The translations under genes were made by a program, and so were the position numbers. From R-RK-3 sp963834945 (GTDB lineage: Bacteria; Pseudomonadota; Alphaproteobacteria; Rhizobiales; Rhodomicrobiaceae): a stretch of DNA of 64,000 nt. Each line of letters starts with the position of its first letter. Position 1 is the first letter of the stretch. The stretch is from positions 426,318-490,317 of the forward strand of contig CAWIDT010000007.1 of the NCBI GenBank assembly GCA_963834945.1, written 5' to 3'. Positions 17,688 through 27,300 of this stretch are shown here, one piece after another. Below the pieces are notes generated by a model. It ran no database searches and was not told where the DNA came from. It worked only from the letters and a program-made list of their open reading frames with translations.

Positions 17688-18079
17688 TCGTACTCGACAG
17701 TTCAGCCATCATCGCCATCCTGTCAAGTGAGCCTGGCAACGAAAGCCTTCTTGCGATCGTGGCAAATACTGATCACTGCGCCTTATCAGCTTTAACATTC
17801 TTTGAAACTGCTCTTGTTCTATTCGCACGCAAGCGGGAAGCTGGGTTGCAGGATCTTGCTAAATTCCTAGAGTTTGCCGAAGCAGAAATCATTCCGTTCG
17901 ATCATATCGCCGCTCGGGCCGCGCTTCAGGCTTTCAAGGCGTTCGGCAAGGGTATTCACTCAAAAGCTCGCCTGAACTTATGTGATTGTGCAGCTTACGC
18001 TTTGTCGAAAAGCCTAAACGCCCCTCTGCTGTTCAAAGGCCACGATTTCGCCGAAACCGATGTCGAAATAGCTCGTTGA
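17684..18079 (+). CDS. vapC: VapC-like PIN-domain ribonuclease toxin
   Basis: A 131-residue PIN-domain protein starting MIVLDSSAIIAIL. The acidic metal-binding set is visible as Asp5, Glu41 (FFETALV), Asp101 (NLCDCAAYALS) and Asp121 (GHDFAETDV). Members cleave tRNA or rRNA in the cytoplasm when the antitoxin is lost. It starts on a GTG overlapping vapB. Placed right behind the integrase, it probably stabilises the mobile element by killing or arresting cells that lose it. Confidence 0.85.
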   Translation: MIVLDSSAIIAILSSEPGNESLLAIVANTDHCALSALTFFETALVLFARKREAGLQDLAKFLEFAEAEIIPFDHIAARAALQAFKAFGKGIHSKARLNLCDCAAYALSKSLNAPLLFKGHDFAETDVEIAR

Positions 18080-18283
18080 TTCCTTCACGCCTTTTCCCGG
18101 CTTTCCGCATCGCCGTAGTCGGATCATCCGCATTAGGCTTGGTGCCGGTTGAAACGACAAAGCCACAAAGTCTTCGAGGCTAAACCCCAGTTCTATCGAG
18201 CGATTTATCCAACCGAGCAGACGTGTTTGCTCGACGCTTGCGGCTGGCATTTTTCCGAAGTCCGTGGCGGAAAGGGACTTGCT

Positions 18284-19195
18284 ATGGAGCGTAACGCCAT
18301 ATCCTCGGACGGAACCGAAATTGCTTTCGAGGTCGAAGGCTCCGGCCCGCCCCTCGTTCTCCTGCATGGCTTTGCCGCAAACCGGCATTGCTGGCGCGAG
18401 AAAGGCTATGTCGACAAATTGTCCGCTACGGGCAGGCAGATCATCCTCATTGACGCGCGCGGGCATGGAAGCAGCGGCAAGCCCCATCATGCGGCGTCTT
18501 ACGCCCCTCACAAACGCGCCCAGGATACGATTGCCGTTCTCGATGCGCTCAGCCTCGCCGTGGCCGATCTGCATGGTTTTTCGATGGGCGGCTGGAACGC
18601 GCTCGCCACCGCTCGGACGTTCCCCGGCCGAGTGCGTAGCATCGCGATCAACGGTGCCCATGGCTTTGCACAAAGCCTGCAGCCATTTCGGGACGCGTTG
18701 GAGCAAGGGATGGAGGGGTGGATCGCTCACCTCGAGCGTGAATGCGGCCGCTCGCTTGGTACCAGACGCCGGGCGCAACTTCTCAGCAATGACGACAAAG
18801 CCTTGAAAGCCTGCACGGCGGACGACAGGCGCAATATCGCGGCAGATTTGCATGATCTATGGTTTCCGTCGCTGACCCTGTGCGGCGAAGACGAATTGTT
18901 TCTCGATGCGGCTAAGATTTTTGCCAAGTTCATGTGCGGCGCGTTCACAGTGCTGCGCGGCAAAAACCACTCAGCTGCTTTCGCTGCCAAGGACGAGGTT
19001 TGCGATGCGCTGCTCGATTTCCTCAACGAACTTGATCATGGACGGTTTTCACATCTGGTTCGAAGCGAACGCAGCGTAGAGGTCATCAGTGGCGAGGGCG
19101 TCGACGCCAGCGTTCCGAATTTTCTAATCGCGCCAGGAGAAGCAAACCAGCCTGATACCAAGCGACCGATCACGGTATCACCGTCTGGCAAATAA
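18284..19195 (+). CDS. Alpha/beta-fold hydrolase
   Basis: A 303-residue alpha/beta hydrolase. The oxyanion motif HGFAAN is near residue 29, the nucleophile elbow G-F-S-M-G (serine) near 95, the acid in GEDELF near 207 and the histidine in GKNHSAAF near 230. Together they make a full triad. The start at 18284 follows AAAGGGA; an upstream in-frame ATG at 18149 adds residues that do not fit the family. It could be an esterase, lactonase or dehalogenase-like enzyme. It lies between vapBC and the excision genes, so it is probably cargo of the element. A lactonase acting on acyl-homoserine lactone signals would fit a quorum-controlled ICE, but nothing in the sequence proves that. Confidence 0.8.
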   Translation: MERNAISSDGTEIAFEVEGSGPPLVLLHGFAANRHCWREKGYVDKLSATGRQIILIDARGHGSSGKPHHAASYAPHKRAQDTIAVLDALSLAVADLHGFSMGGWNALATARTFPGRVRSIAINGAHGFAQSLQPFRDALEQGMEGWIAHLERECGRSLGTRRRAQLLSNDDKALKACTADDRRNIAADLHDLWFPSLTLCGEDELFLDAAKIFAKFMCGAFTVLRGKNHSAAFAAKDEVCDALLDFLNELDHGRFSHLVRSERSVEVISGEGVDASVPNFLIAPGEANQPDTKRPITVSPSGK

Positions 19196-19371
19196 TACTT
19201 TGATTACATTAAGCATTTACCGCAAAAATTAGAATTCGCCGTAAATCTGAATAGTCTTCCCTGCGCAGCCAAGCTTTAATTAGGGCCTTGCTGCTTTGAG
19301 AGAATATTCAAACAGTTCCCGCCGGCGTATGCGGCGAACGAGGCACGTCCATCCTCAATGACGAGGGGAGA

Positions 19372-19707
19372 ATGATTGAAAACCAATTGAACGGCCATTT
19401 GCCGCCGATCACGGCCTACGATGCAATCCAGAACGTGCCCAAATGCGATATTGCCTGGGAGTTTCTGCGCCGCAACGCCGATTATGGCCGAGACGTCGAG
19501 CGTTTCGGCTCGGACGCCATCATCCGAGATCGGGATTGGCACGGCATTGCGGTCTATCGGCAGGTACGGATCTGTGCGACGGCGGCACGCTGGGGCCTTA
19601 TTGGCTTGTGCGCGCCTAATGAGGCAGCGCCGGTCCAGAATTTGTTCTGGGCGATGGATGACGCCGGCATTCCGCCGTCGGTGCTCACGGTCAAGCGGCA
19701 ATGGTGA
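19372..19707 (+). CDS. fseA: DUF6499-type protein, first half of FseA-like ICE excision activator
   Basis: A 111-residue protein with the hallmark CDIAWEFLRRNADYGRD near residue 25 and the WGLIGLCAPNEAAPVQNLFW block near 73. GAGGGGAG precedes the ATG. In ICEMlSymR7A of Mesorhizobium the excision activator FseA is made from two overlapping genes joined by +1 ribosomal frameshifting. Here too the second half (DUF2285-like) lies in the +1 frame and overlaps this one, and rdfS and traF follow. By that analogy, this product alone is the unshifted short form. Confidence 0.7.
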   Translation: MIENQLNGHLPPITAYDAIQNVPKCDIAWEFLRRNADYGRDVERFGSDAIIRDRDWHGIAVYRQVRICATAARWGLIGLCAPNEAAPVQNLFWAMDDAGIPPSVLTVKRQW

Positions 19708-20242
19708 GACGGCGGCGGCCCTCATTCGTACCAAGCCGCGTTTCTTGATCGATATTCAGAATAGAGCAACGCTGCATTTACGCATTGGAGGGATGGCGGT
19801 CAGGCTGTCCGTTTCGAACGAGACAGCTTTTCAGCACGGCAATGATCTCGCCTTCGTGATTAGTCACCGTGAGGCGCTCCAAAGCGTCGAAGGCATGTTG
19901 CGTGCGCTGCGCAAAATGGAAGATCCGCCGGTCTGGACAGCGCAACGCCTTTCGTTCCGCGATGCATTGATTGCGTTCGATAGAAAAAATGCCGGCCTGT
20001 GCTATCGCGACATTGCGCGCCAGCTGCTTGGCGATGCGCGGGTGGAAAAGGAATGGCAGATCGGCCATACGGTACTTAAAGACCGCATCAGGCGGGCGGT
20101 CAAACGAGGCGACAAGCTCGTCGGCGGCGGCTATCGTGTGTTTCTCTCCGCATGCGCGCCATCGCCTGATAATTCTTCGCGCCGGCGGGATCCAGCTGCG
20201 GATGTGGCGCCTGCTTATCGCCATCCTGGTGGCGTTTGCTAG
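19700..20242 (+). CDS. fseA: DUF2285-type protein, second half of FseA-like activator (+1 frame)
   Basis: This reading frame is +1 relative to the first half and is open across its stop at 19705-19707. The recognisable part starts TAAALIRTKPRFLIDIQNRA and continues LHLRIGGMAVRLSVSNETA. The conserved DUF2285 end includes LIAFDRKNAGLCYRDIARQL and KDRIRRAVKRGDKLV. There is no good start codon of its own at the beginning, which supports translation by frameshifting from the first half. The coordinates mark the useful part, since the frame is open from 19421. A sequencing indel could give the same picture, but the position and direction fit the known system. Confidence 0.7.
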   Translation, partial: NGETAAALIRTKPRFLIDIQNRATLHLRIGGMAVRLSVSNETAFQHGNDLAFVISHREALQSVEGMLRALRKMEDPPVWTAQRLSFRDALIAFDRKNAGLCYRDIARQLLGDARVEKEWQIGHTVLKDRIRRAVKRGDKLVGGGYRVFLSACAPSPDNSSRRRDPAADVAPAYRHPGGVC

Positions 20243-20319
20243 AATGAAACGACGCCACTCCCCACCACAGTAAAAAAACCAGACAGTGAAACACATCCAA
20301 GATCACGAGGTGTGTTTTC

Positions 20320-20529
20320 ATGACGACAGAATCTGAATCTCCGTATCTCACTCCGAAAGAAACGGCATTCTTCTTGCGGCTCAAACGCCGGACTCTCGAT
20401 AATATGCGCTGGCTCGGCTATGGCCCGCGCTTCCGCAAGCATGGCGGCCGCATTCTCTATCATCGGGACGACGTGACCGCCTGGTCTGACGCGAGGCGCA
20501 GAAAGTCGACATCTGGCGAACGTGACTGA
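20320..20529 (+). CDS. rdfS: RdfS-like excisionase (recombination directionality factor)
   Basis: A 69-residue winged helix-turn-helix protein (YLTPKETAFFLRLKRRTLDN...GYGPRFRKHGGRILYHRDDVTAW), the AlpA/MerR-like fold of excisionases. Known RdfS proteins bind next to the attachment site and turn the integrase from integration to excision. The place just behind the fseA-like pair and overlapping traF is the same as in Mesorhizobium-type ICEs. Transcription is probably switched on by the FseA-like activator. Confidence 0.75.
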   Translation: MTTESESPYLTPKETAFFLRLKRRTLDNMRWLGYGPRFRKHGGRILYHRDDVTAWSDARRRKSTSGERD

Positions 20530-21124
20530 AGATCCAATACGTGCGCGCAGAATTGTAACGGTCATCGCAGCCGGATTGGGATTATTGGCGTGCCAAGACG
20601 CGGTGGCGCCGAAATTCTATCTCAATGCGTCGCCCAGTGCTCCACGCGGCGTTTATATCCTCTCGTCCGCAATCCCTTATGAACGCGGCGACTTCGTCAT
20701 TGCCGCGCTACCGCCCGGCGCCGCCTCGTTGGCGGCCTCACGAGGCTATCTTGCCTCGGGCATCCCGGTTCTGAAGCGCGTTTCCGGTTTGAGAGGTGAT
20801 CGCGTTTGCCGCGATGGTCTTTTGATCCGTGTAAACGGGCTTATATCCGCCACGGCAAAGGTCGCTGACGCTCGGGGACGCAGCCTGCCAGTTTGGAATG
20901 GGTGTCTACGACTTGGAGAAGACGACGTCTTTCTGCTGGGCGATCATCCCGACAGTTTTGACGGACGCTATTTCGGACTGCTCAAGCGCAGACAAATCAT
21001 CGGCAAGGCAGCCCAGATTGGTGACGGGCCGGCGCATCCTGTTGAAGAACGATTACGGCAGGGTTTTTATCGCGTCGTCGACGAGGCAAAGACAGGTCGC
21101 GAGCCGCTCCCGCAGCAGCCCTAG
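20522..21124 (+). CDS. traF: TraF-type S26 signal peptidase of the conjugation system
   Basis: A 200-residue S26 serine peptidase with an N-terminal membrane segment (RRIVTVIAAGLGLLACQ). The catalytic serine is in LNASPSAPRGVY, the lysine in GIPVLKRVSG, and the C-terminal box in DVFLLGDHPDSFDGRYFG. TraF proteins mature the conjugative pilin in the periplasm. The GTG start at 20522 overlaps the end of rdfS by eight bases, so the two are coupled. The last 72 bases are shared with a convergent gene. Confidence 0.85.
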   Translation: MTEDPIRARRIVTVIAAGLGLLACQDAVAPKFYLNASPSAPRGVYILSSAIPYERGDFVIAALPPGAASLAASRGYLASGIPVLKRVSGLRGDRVCRDGLLIRVNGLISATAKVADARGRSLPVWNGCLRLGEDDVFLLGDHPDSFDGRYFGLLKRRQIIGKAAQIGDGPAHPVEERLRQGFYRVVDEAKTGREPLPQQP

Positions 21125-21457
21125 AGCTGTTCGCGGCTTGTCTTCAAGGCCGAGCATCTTCTCATTGAGACAGACCCGGCACAGGCTTGCCAGATCGGTA
21201 TCCGCTAGAACACCTTTCGTTCTAGCCTCGGCGATCACGGCCTCCGAAAACCCCATCGGGTCCAATGTCACCGTGCCGTCGGCGCGCAAGACGACCTCGA
21301 ACCTAGCCTTTTCCAGAACCGCGCGTTCGACCATTTCGCCGTCGATCATAAGAGTAATTTCCCCTCCCGGATCGTTATGACGGGCGCAATAAGCATCCTC
21401 CCCATCATCCTCGCATGGACCAAATTGACGTACTCGTCGCGGCGAACTGCGTGACAT
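21053..21457 (-). CDS. Hypothetical protein of the ICE
   Basis: A 134-residue acidic protein that I do not recognise. The ATG at 21457 is preceded by GGAGG at good spacing, which makes it a real gene despite its 72-base tail-to-tail overlap with traF. Visible features are a GGEITLMIDGEMVERAVLE stretch, VLRADGTVTLDPMGF, and three cysteines near the C-terminus (LCRVCLNEKM, CLCLVDD). Its place between traF and parB suggests an accessory ICE function. Confidence 0.65.
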   Translation of the reverse strand: MSRSSPRRVRQFGPCEDDGEDAYCARHNDPGGEITLMIDGEMVERAVLEKARFEVVLRADGTVTLDPMGFSEAVIAEARTKGVLADTDLASLCRVCLNEKMLGLEDKPRTALGLLRERLATCLCLVDDAIKTLP

Positions 21458-21735
21458 GCACGATCCTCCCATTCAAGGCTTTATGTTTGCAAACTGCTTA
21501 ATGCATCCTCGGCCAGAGTGACCATCCATTTTGTGCAAGCCGCTCTGAATGGCGATCCTTGTTGCAATCTTGAATAGGCGATTGTGGCACTGCAACCACA
21601 ATCGTTTTGGGAGTTGCGGATTTTGCCGGCGGAGCCCGTGTGGCGGATTTAAGTGAGAGGATGATTGGGGTTTCGGGTGACGGGTGGAAGGTGAGAGGAG
21701 AGTGGCTCCTCCCGGCCCGTCCGGAGACCTCAACC

Positions 21736-23818
21736 ATGGCTCAGGCCAAACTAACGCTGCATGCGTCCCGCGACATTCCCCTGAATAAGCTCGTTCTGTC
21801 CGAGGCCAATGTCCGGCGTGAGAAGGCTGGACAATCGATCGATATGCTCGCCGCCGATATCGAGCGCCGCGGCTTGCTGCAATCTTTGAGCGTCCGCCCG
21901 CTCGCGGACGCGGATGGCAAGGAGACCGGCATGTTCGAAGTCCCGGCCGGTGGACGCCGCTTCAAGGCGCTGCAGCTCCTTGTCAAACAAAAGAAGATGC
22001 CGAAGACCGCTCCCATTCCCTGCATAGTCAAGACGGACGGCCTTGCCGAGGAAGACAGCCTTGCCGAAAACGTCATGCGCGAGGCGCTGCACCCGCTCGA
22101 TCAATTCCGCGCTTTCCAGACGCTCGCCGAGGCGGGGCAAGGGCTGGAAGCGATCGCGGCGACCTTCGGCGTCACCGCCGCGGTCGTACGCCAACGCCTG
22201 AAACTCGCAGCCGCCAGCCCGAAACTGCTCGAGGCCTATGTCGCCGGTGAACTCACCCTCGATCAATTGATGGCGTTTTGCGTCAGCGACGATCACCGAC
22301 GCCAGGAGGAAGTGTGGGAGCGTCTTTCAAACGCCTACAACCGCGAGCCCTACACGATCCGCCGCATGCTGACCGAGGGTGCTGTTCGAGGCCACGATCG
22401 CCGGGCGCGTTTGGTCGGCTCGGAAGCCTATGAGAAAGCCGGTGGCGTCATCTTGCGCGATCTGTTCAGCACGGACGAGGACGGCTGGTTCGCCGATGCC
22501 GCTCTGCTCGACCGGCTTACCCTCGAAAAGCTGCAAGCGAAAGCCGACGATATCAAATGCGAGGGCTGGAAATGGGCGCAAGCCATGATCGATTTCTCCT
22601 ATTCGGAGCGCTATCGCTACCGGCAGATTGCTGGCAAGGAGCAGCCCCTCAGCGACGAGGATCGGAATGAACATCATGCTCTCCAAGCCGAATATGAGCA
22701 GATTCAGGAGAGCCACGAAAGCGCCGACGAACTTCCAGCTGGCCAAGCCAAGCGGCTCGACGAACTTGAAGCGGCCCTCGCCCGGTTCGACGATCGTCCA
22801 CTTGTTTACGAGCCTGCCGACATGGCTCATGCCGAAATCATCGTCAGCCTCTCCCACGATGGACAGATGCGAATCGAGAGGGGCTTCGTCAGGCAAGAAG
22901 ACGACCCGCAACGCCGCGAACCTTCGAGCGCCGACCCAACGCGGGACGACAGCCGCGAAAGCAACAACGCCGAAGCGCCAGCAGTCCCGGCGAACGGCGG
23001 TGTTCAATCCGATGTTACGGGCGAGAACGAAACGGTCTCGGCTTCCCTGTCCGACCGCCTCATGGAAGAGCTTACCGCCTGCCGGACGCTGGCCTTGCGC
23101 GAAGCGCTCGCCGGTGATCCGGAGATCGCCCTTCTGTCGGTCCTGCACGCATTTTGTCTAAAACTGTTTTACCTCCGCATCCACGCTGAAAGCTGTCTCG
23201 AAATTGACGCGAGGGAAACTGGCCTCGACCGCCATGCGTCAGCAATCGCAACCATGCCGATCCAGGACCGCTTCGAGGCGCGCCGCCAGCATTGGCAAAG
23301 CAGACTTCCGGCCGATCCGGCGGATCTGTGGGAAGGGCTTTTCGCGTTCGACGCCACCGAGCGATCGGAGCTGTTTGCCTTCTCGGCGGCGCTGACCGTC
23401 AATGCGGTTCATGATGTTCACGATCGCCGTGGAAACATCGGACGCCACGCCGATCGGCTCGCCCAAGCGCTCAAACTCGATATGACCGGCGCCGGCTGGC
23501 AGGCCACCGCGGAAAGCTATTTCGGCCGCGTGACCAAGGCGCAGATTTTGGACAGCGTCCGCGACGCAAAGGGCCCTGCGGCCGCCGATCTGATCGCGCA
23601 TCTGAAAAAATCCGACATGGCGCGCGAAGCCGAGCGGCTTCTGCAAGGCTCGGGATGGCTGCCCGAGCTGCTTCGCACTTGGAGCACCGAGGAGGAGGAG
23701 GAGGTGCAACAACCTCCCGTCGCGCCGAGACGAAACGCCGGAGTTGCCCGCCTTTCTTAACGAAGACGGTTTCGGCGAGAGCGCAGCGGCCAAGCCTTAT
23801 GCGGTCGCGGCGGAATAA
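21736..23818 (+). CDS. ParB/RepB-like partition protein of the ICE
   Basis: A protein of about 690 residues. The ParB N-terminal domain is clear (IPLNKLVLSEANVRR, GRRFKALQLL, ENVMREALHPLDQFRAF), followed by the KorB/ParB helix-turn-helix (LEAIAATFGVTAAVVRQRLK). A long C-terminal region specific to ICE versions comes after. The ATG at 21736 is the conserved start. An extra A near 23728 shifts the frame. Without it the protein would end in ELPAFLNEDGFGES and a stop at 23816-23818; as written it ends at 23760. It is thought to aid maintenance or regulation of the excised circle. Confidence 0.82.
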
Positions 23819-23850
23819 GTCGCGACAGCAAACCATCACATTTTCCCAAA

Positions 23851-23882
23851 CGGCCCGCCCTCGCGCGGGCCGTTTTCATTTT
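23851..23882 (+). terminator. Probable rho-independent terminator after parB
   Basis: The arms CGGCCCG (23851-23857) and CGGGCCG (23866-23872) form a GC-rich hairpin, followed at once by TTTTCATTTT. It lies 33 bases after the reconstructed parB stop and just before the next ribosome site (AGGAG). Confidence 0.65.
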
Positions 23883-23897
23883 CAGGAGTCCATTCCC

Positions 23898-24280
23898 ATG
23901 AATTGGTATCGCCTTGCGCCTATGACGCTGAACAGAAGCACCGTTTTCATCGCGAGGCGCGCAAGCGTCTGAAACATCTCGCCGCCGAGCTCGGCTTTCC
24001 TCCCGGCAGCTACGATTTGCGATCGAACCTGGGTGGCATCGCGGTGTCCGGCGAGATCACGCTGCATCATGAAACCGTTTACATCCAGATCTGCCAGCCC
24101 GCTACCGGCCATGACACCGGCATCATGATCCGCACCTGCCAAGGCCGCCGCGATTATAGTGGCGGCCGCAATCATTTCGAGCCGTTAGAGCGGCTCGACG
24201 ACATCCCTGGCCTCGCGGCGCGAGTGCGAGAGGTTATATCCGCTGCCGTGCCTTCGTCCGGGTGCCGCCGAACTTCCTGA
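23898..24280 (+). CDS. Small conserved ICE protein of unknown function (one indel)
   Basis: The gene begins with a good AGGAG and ATG at 23898 (MNWYRLA), then loses frame within eight codons. From there the +2 frame reads YDAEQKHRFHREARKRLKHL, then AAELGFPPGSYDLRSNLGG and IMIRTCQGRRDYSGGRNHF, to a stop at 24278-24280. One missing base near 23920 restores a single protein of about 127 residues. The N-terminal basic helix and the conserved glycine-rich centre match small proteins found behind parB in rhizobial ICEs, but no function is known. Confidence 0.6.
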
Positions 24281-24357
24281 CCTGATCGCCTCACCCATGT
24301 GGCGCGTGCGATCCCCGCCGCCCCGAATCTTCCAAAAATCCTTTGGAGCTATCAATC

Positions 24358-27300
24358 ATGACACTGCCCTTGACCACGGCAGCCTTTGCGGCTGCCTGCC
24401 TACCCGAATTGCCGCATCCGATTGGCAAAACCGAACCCAAAGCGCCGCTTCTGTTCGCGGCGGCGCAATCTCTGGAAACGCAGCTCAGCGCTGGCCAGAC
24501 CATCGATGCGAGGGCGCTTCGATCGGCGATGGAAACCGCATTCGGCGCGAGCGACGCCAGACGGCGCCTGGCTGTGGAAAGACGCTTACGAGGCGCTGGA
24601 GAGCAGCTCAGCTTCTGTTTCTGCGCCGTCATGGTCCCGCGATGCCGAGCAAAGGCTGCCGGCTCGGCACGAGCGATGCTCGCCATGCTGTCCCGGCTAT
24701 CGCGCCTTATACCCACCCAGACGCGGCGGTCGGAGGAAAGCCCAAGCGCTGCAACAATTTTCCACGCCCATCGAACTTGGGTTTATCGCGAGCGTCGCCG
24801 CGCGCCTGTCGCCATCCGATCTCGTGCTGGAGCCTTCGGCCGGCACAGGGCTGCTCGCCATCTTTGCTGAGCTGGCTGGCGCGCATCTGCATCTCAACGA
24901 GTTGGCCGAGCTTCGGGCTGGGCTACTCGCCCAAGCCTTTCCGCAACTCAGCGTCACACGGCACAATGCCGAGCACATTCACGACCATCTGGACGCGGAT
25001 ATTCAGCCCAGCGTGGTGCTGATGAACCCGCCATTTTCGGTGTCGCCGCAGGTCGATGCCCGGGTTACAGGCGCCGCCGCCAAGCATATCATCTCGGCCT
25101 TCGCCCGGCTCGTGCCGGGGGGACGGCTGGTGGCGATTACCCCGGCGAGCCTTGATCTCGACAGCCCAAGCTGGCGCACGACATTTGCGACCCTCGGACC
25201 TTCGCAGGTGATCTTCAGCGCAATCATTTCGGGGCGCGTCTATGCGCGGCATGGCACCGCCGTCGAAACGCGGCTGACGGTCATCGACAAATATCCAGCG
25301 GACCCCGGCCAGGCCCGCGCCAATCTTCTCATCGCACAGACGGCCGAGGAGGTGCTTGAGCTTGTTGAAGCGGATGTCCCGACCCGAAAGCCATTGGAAA
25401 TCACCCCCAATCCCGTGAGATCGACATCAGTTGCCGCGCAGCTTTCGTCGGCCAAAACACCGCCGAAACGCTCATCCTCGAAGCCGGCATCCGGTCTGGC
25501 GCCCGATCTCGATCCAGCGAATGCGACCGAACTCGCCTATACCATCAGGCGCGAAACGGACGCCGATCGATCGCTGAGGCAGCGCCGCGCTCTACGAGCC
25601 TTATAGCCTGCAGCGGATCTCGATCCCCGGCGCCGCGCCGCATCCGACCCCACTGGTACAGTCCGCCGCAATGGCCTCCGTCACGCCACCCTCTCCGACC
25701 TACCAGCCGCATTTGCCGGCGCGGGTTCTGAGCGCGGGTCTTCTCTCCGAGGCGCAGCTCGAAAGCGTCATCTATGCCGGTGAAGCGCACCAAGCTTTTC
25801 TGTCCGGCTGCTATACCGTCAATGAAAGCTTCGACCGTTTAACGCCTGCCGCGGAAGCTGATGAGGGTGCGTTGCGCTTCCGGCGCGGCTGGTTTCTTGG
25901 TGACGGAACCGGGGCGGGCAAAGGGCGTCAGGCGGCGGGCATCATTGCCGATAACTGGATAAAGGGCCGCCACAAGGCCGTTTGGATCTCAAAATCCGAC
26001 AAGCTGATCGAAGATGCTAAGCGCGACTGGGCGGCGATCGGCGGCGAGCCGCTGCAGATCGTGCCGCTCGCACGCTACCCACAAGGAACGGACATCCGTC
26101 TTGACGAGGGCATCCTTTTCACGACGTACGCGACATTGCGGACGGGCGAGGCGCGCAACAAGCCATCGCGGCTTGCCCAAATCCTTGCCTGGCTGGGCCG
26201 AGAATTCGAGGGCGTGATCATTTTCGATGAAGCCCACGCCATGGCGAATGCGGCGGGCGGTGCAAGTGAACGCGGCGACAAGGCTCCGTCACAGCAAGGC
26301 CTGGCGGGGCTGCGGCTGCAAAATGCCTGTGCTCAAGCACGCATCGTCTATATCTCGGCGACAGGCGCGACCACGGTTGAAAACCTCGCCTACGCTGCCC
26401 GTCTCGGCTTGTGGGGTGCCGGCGATATGCCTTTCGCCACACGCGGCGATTTCGTCGCGGCGCTGGAGGCCGGCGGCGTTGCGGCGCAGGAGGTTCTCGC
26501 CCGCGATCTAAAAGCGCTCGGCCTCTACGCGGCGCGCTCACTTTCCTATCATGGCGTCGAGGTCCAGATGCTCGAGCATGCGCTGACAGCCGACCAGATC
26601 CGCATTTACGATGCCTATGCGGATGCCTTCCAGATCATCCATTGCAATCTGGAGGCCGCCCTCGCCGCCGCAAATATTACGGGTTCATCGGGCAAGGCTC
26701 TGAACGCCCATGCCAAGGCCGCGGCGCGCTCGGCGTTCGAGTCGAACAAGCAGCGGTTTTTCAACCATCTGATCACGGCGATGAAGCTTCCTTCGGCTGA
26801 TAGCGTCCATCGAGACCGATCTGGCCGAGGGCAACGCCGCGATCATCCAAATCGTCTCAACCAACCAGGCGTTGCTCGACCGCAGGCTGGCGCAGATCCC
26901 GGTTGCCGAATGGAGCGATCTTTCCATCGACATCACGCCCCGCGAATATGTGCTCGACTATCTGGCGAACGCCTTTCCGGTCCAGCTCTATGAAACCTAC
27001 ACGGACGAAAACGGCAATCTGCTATCGCGTCCGGTGGTGAACGGCGACGGCCAGCCGGTTCAATGCCGCGCCGCTCTTTGCTTGAGGGATGCGATGATCG
27101 AAAGGCTGGCGAGCCTTCCCGCCCTGCCCGGCGCCCTCGATCAGATCATCCAGCATTTCGGCGCGGCTAATGTCGCCGAGGTGACCGGCCGCTCAAGACG
27201 GATCGTCACGCATTGCGAAGCCGAATGCGAGCGCCTTGCCGTGGAAACGCGGGCCGCCTCGGCCAATCTTTCGGAAGCGCGATGCTTTATGGATGACGAG

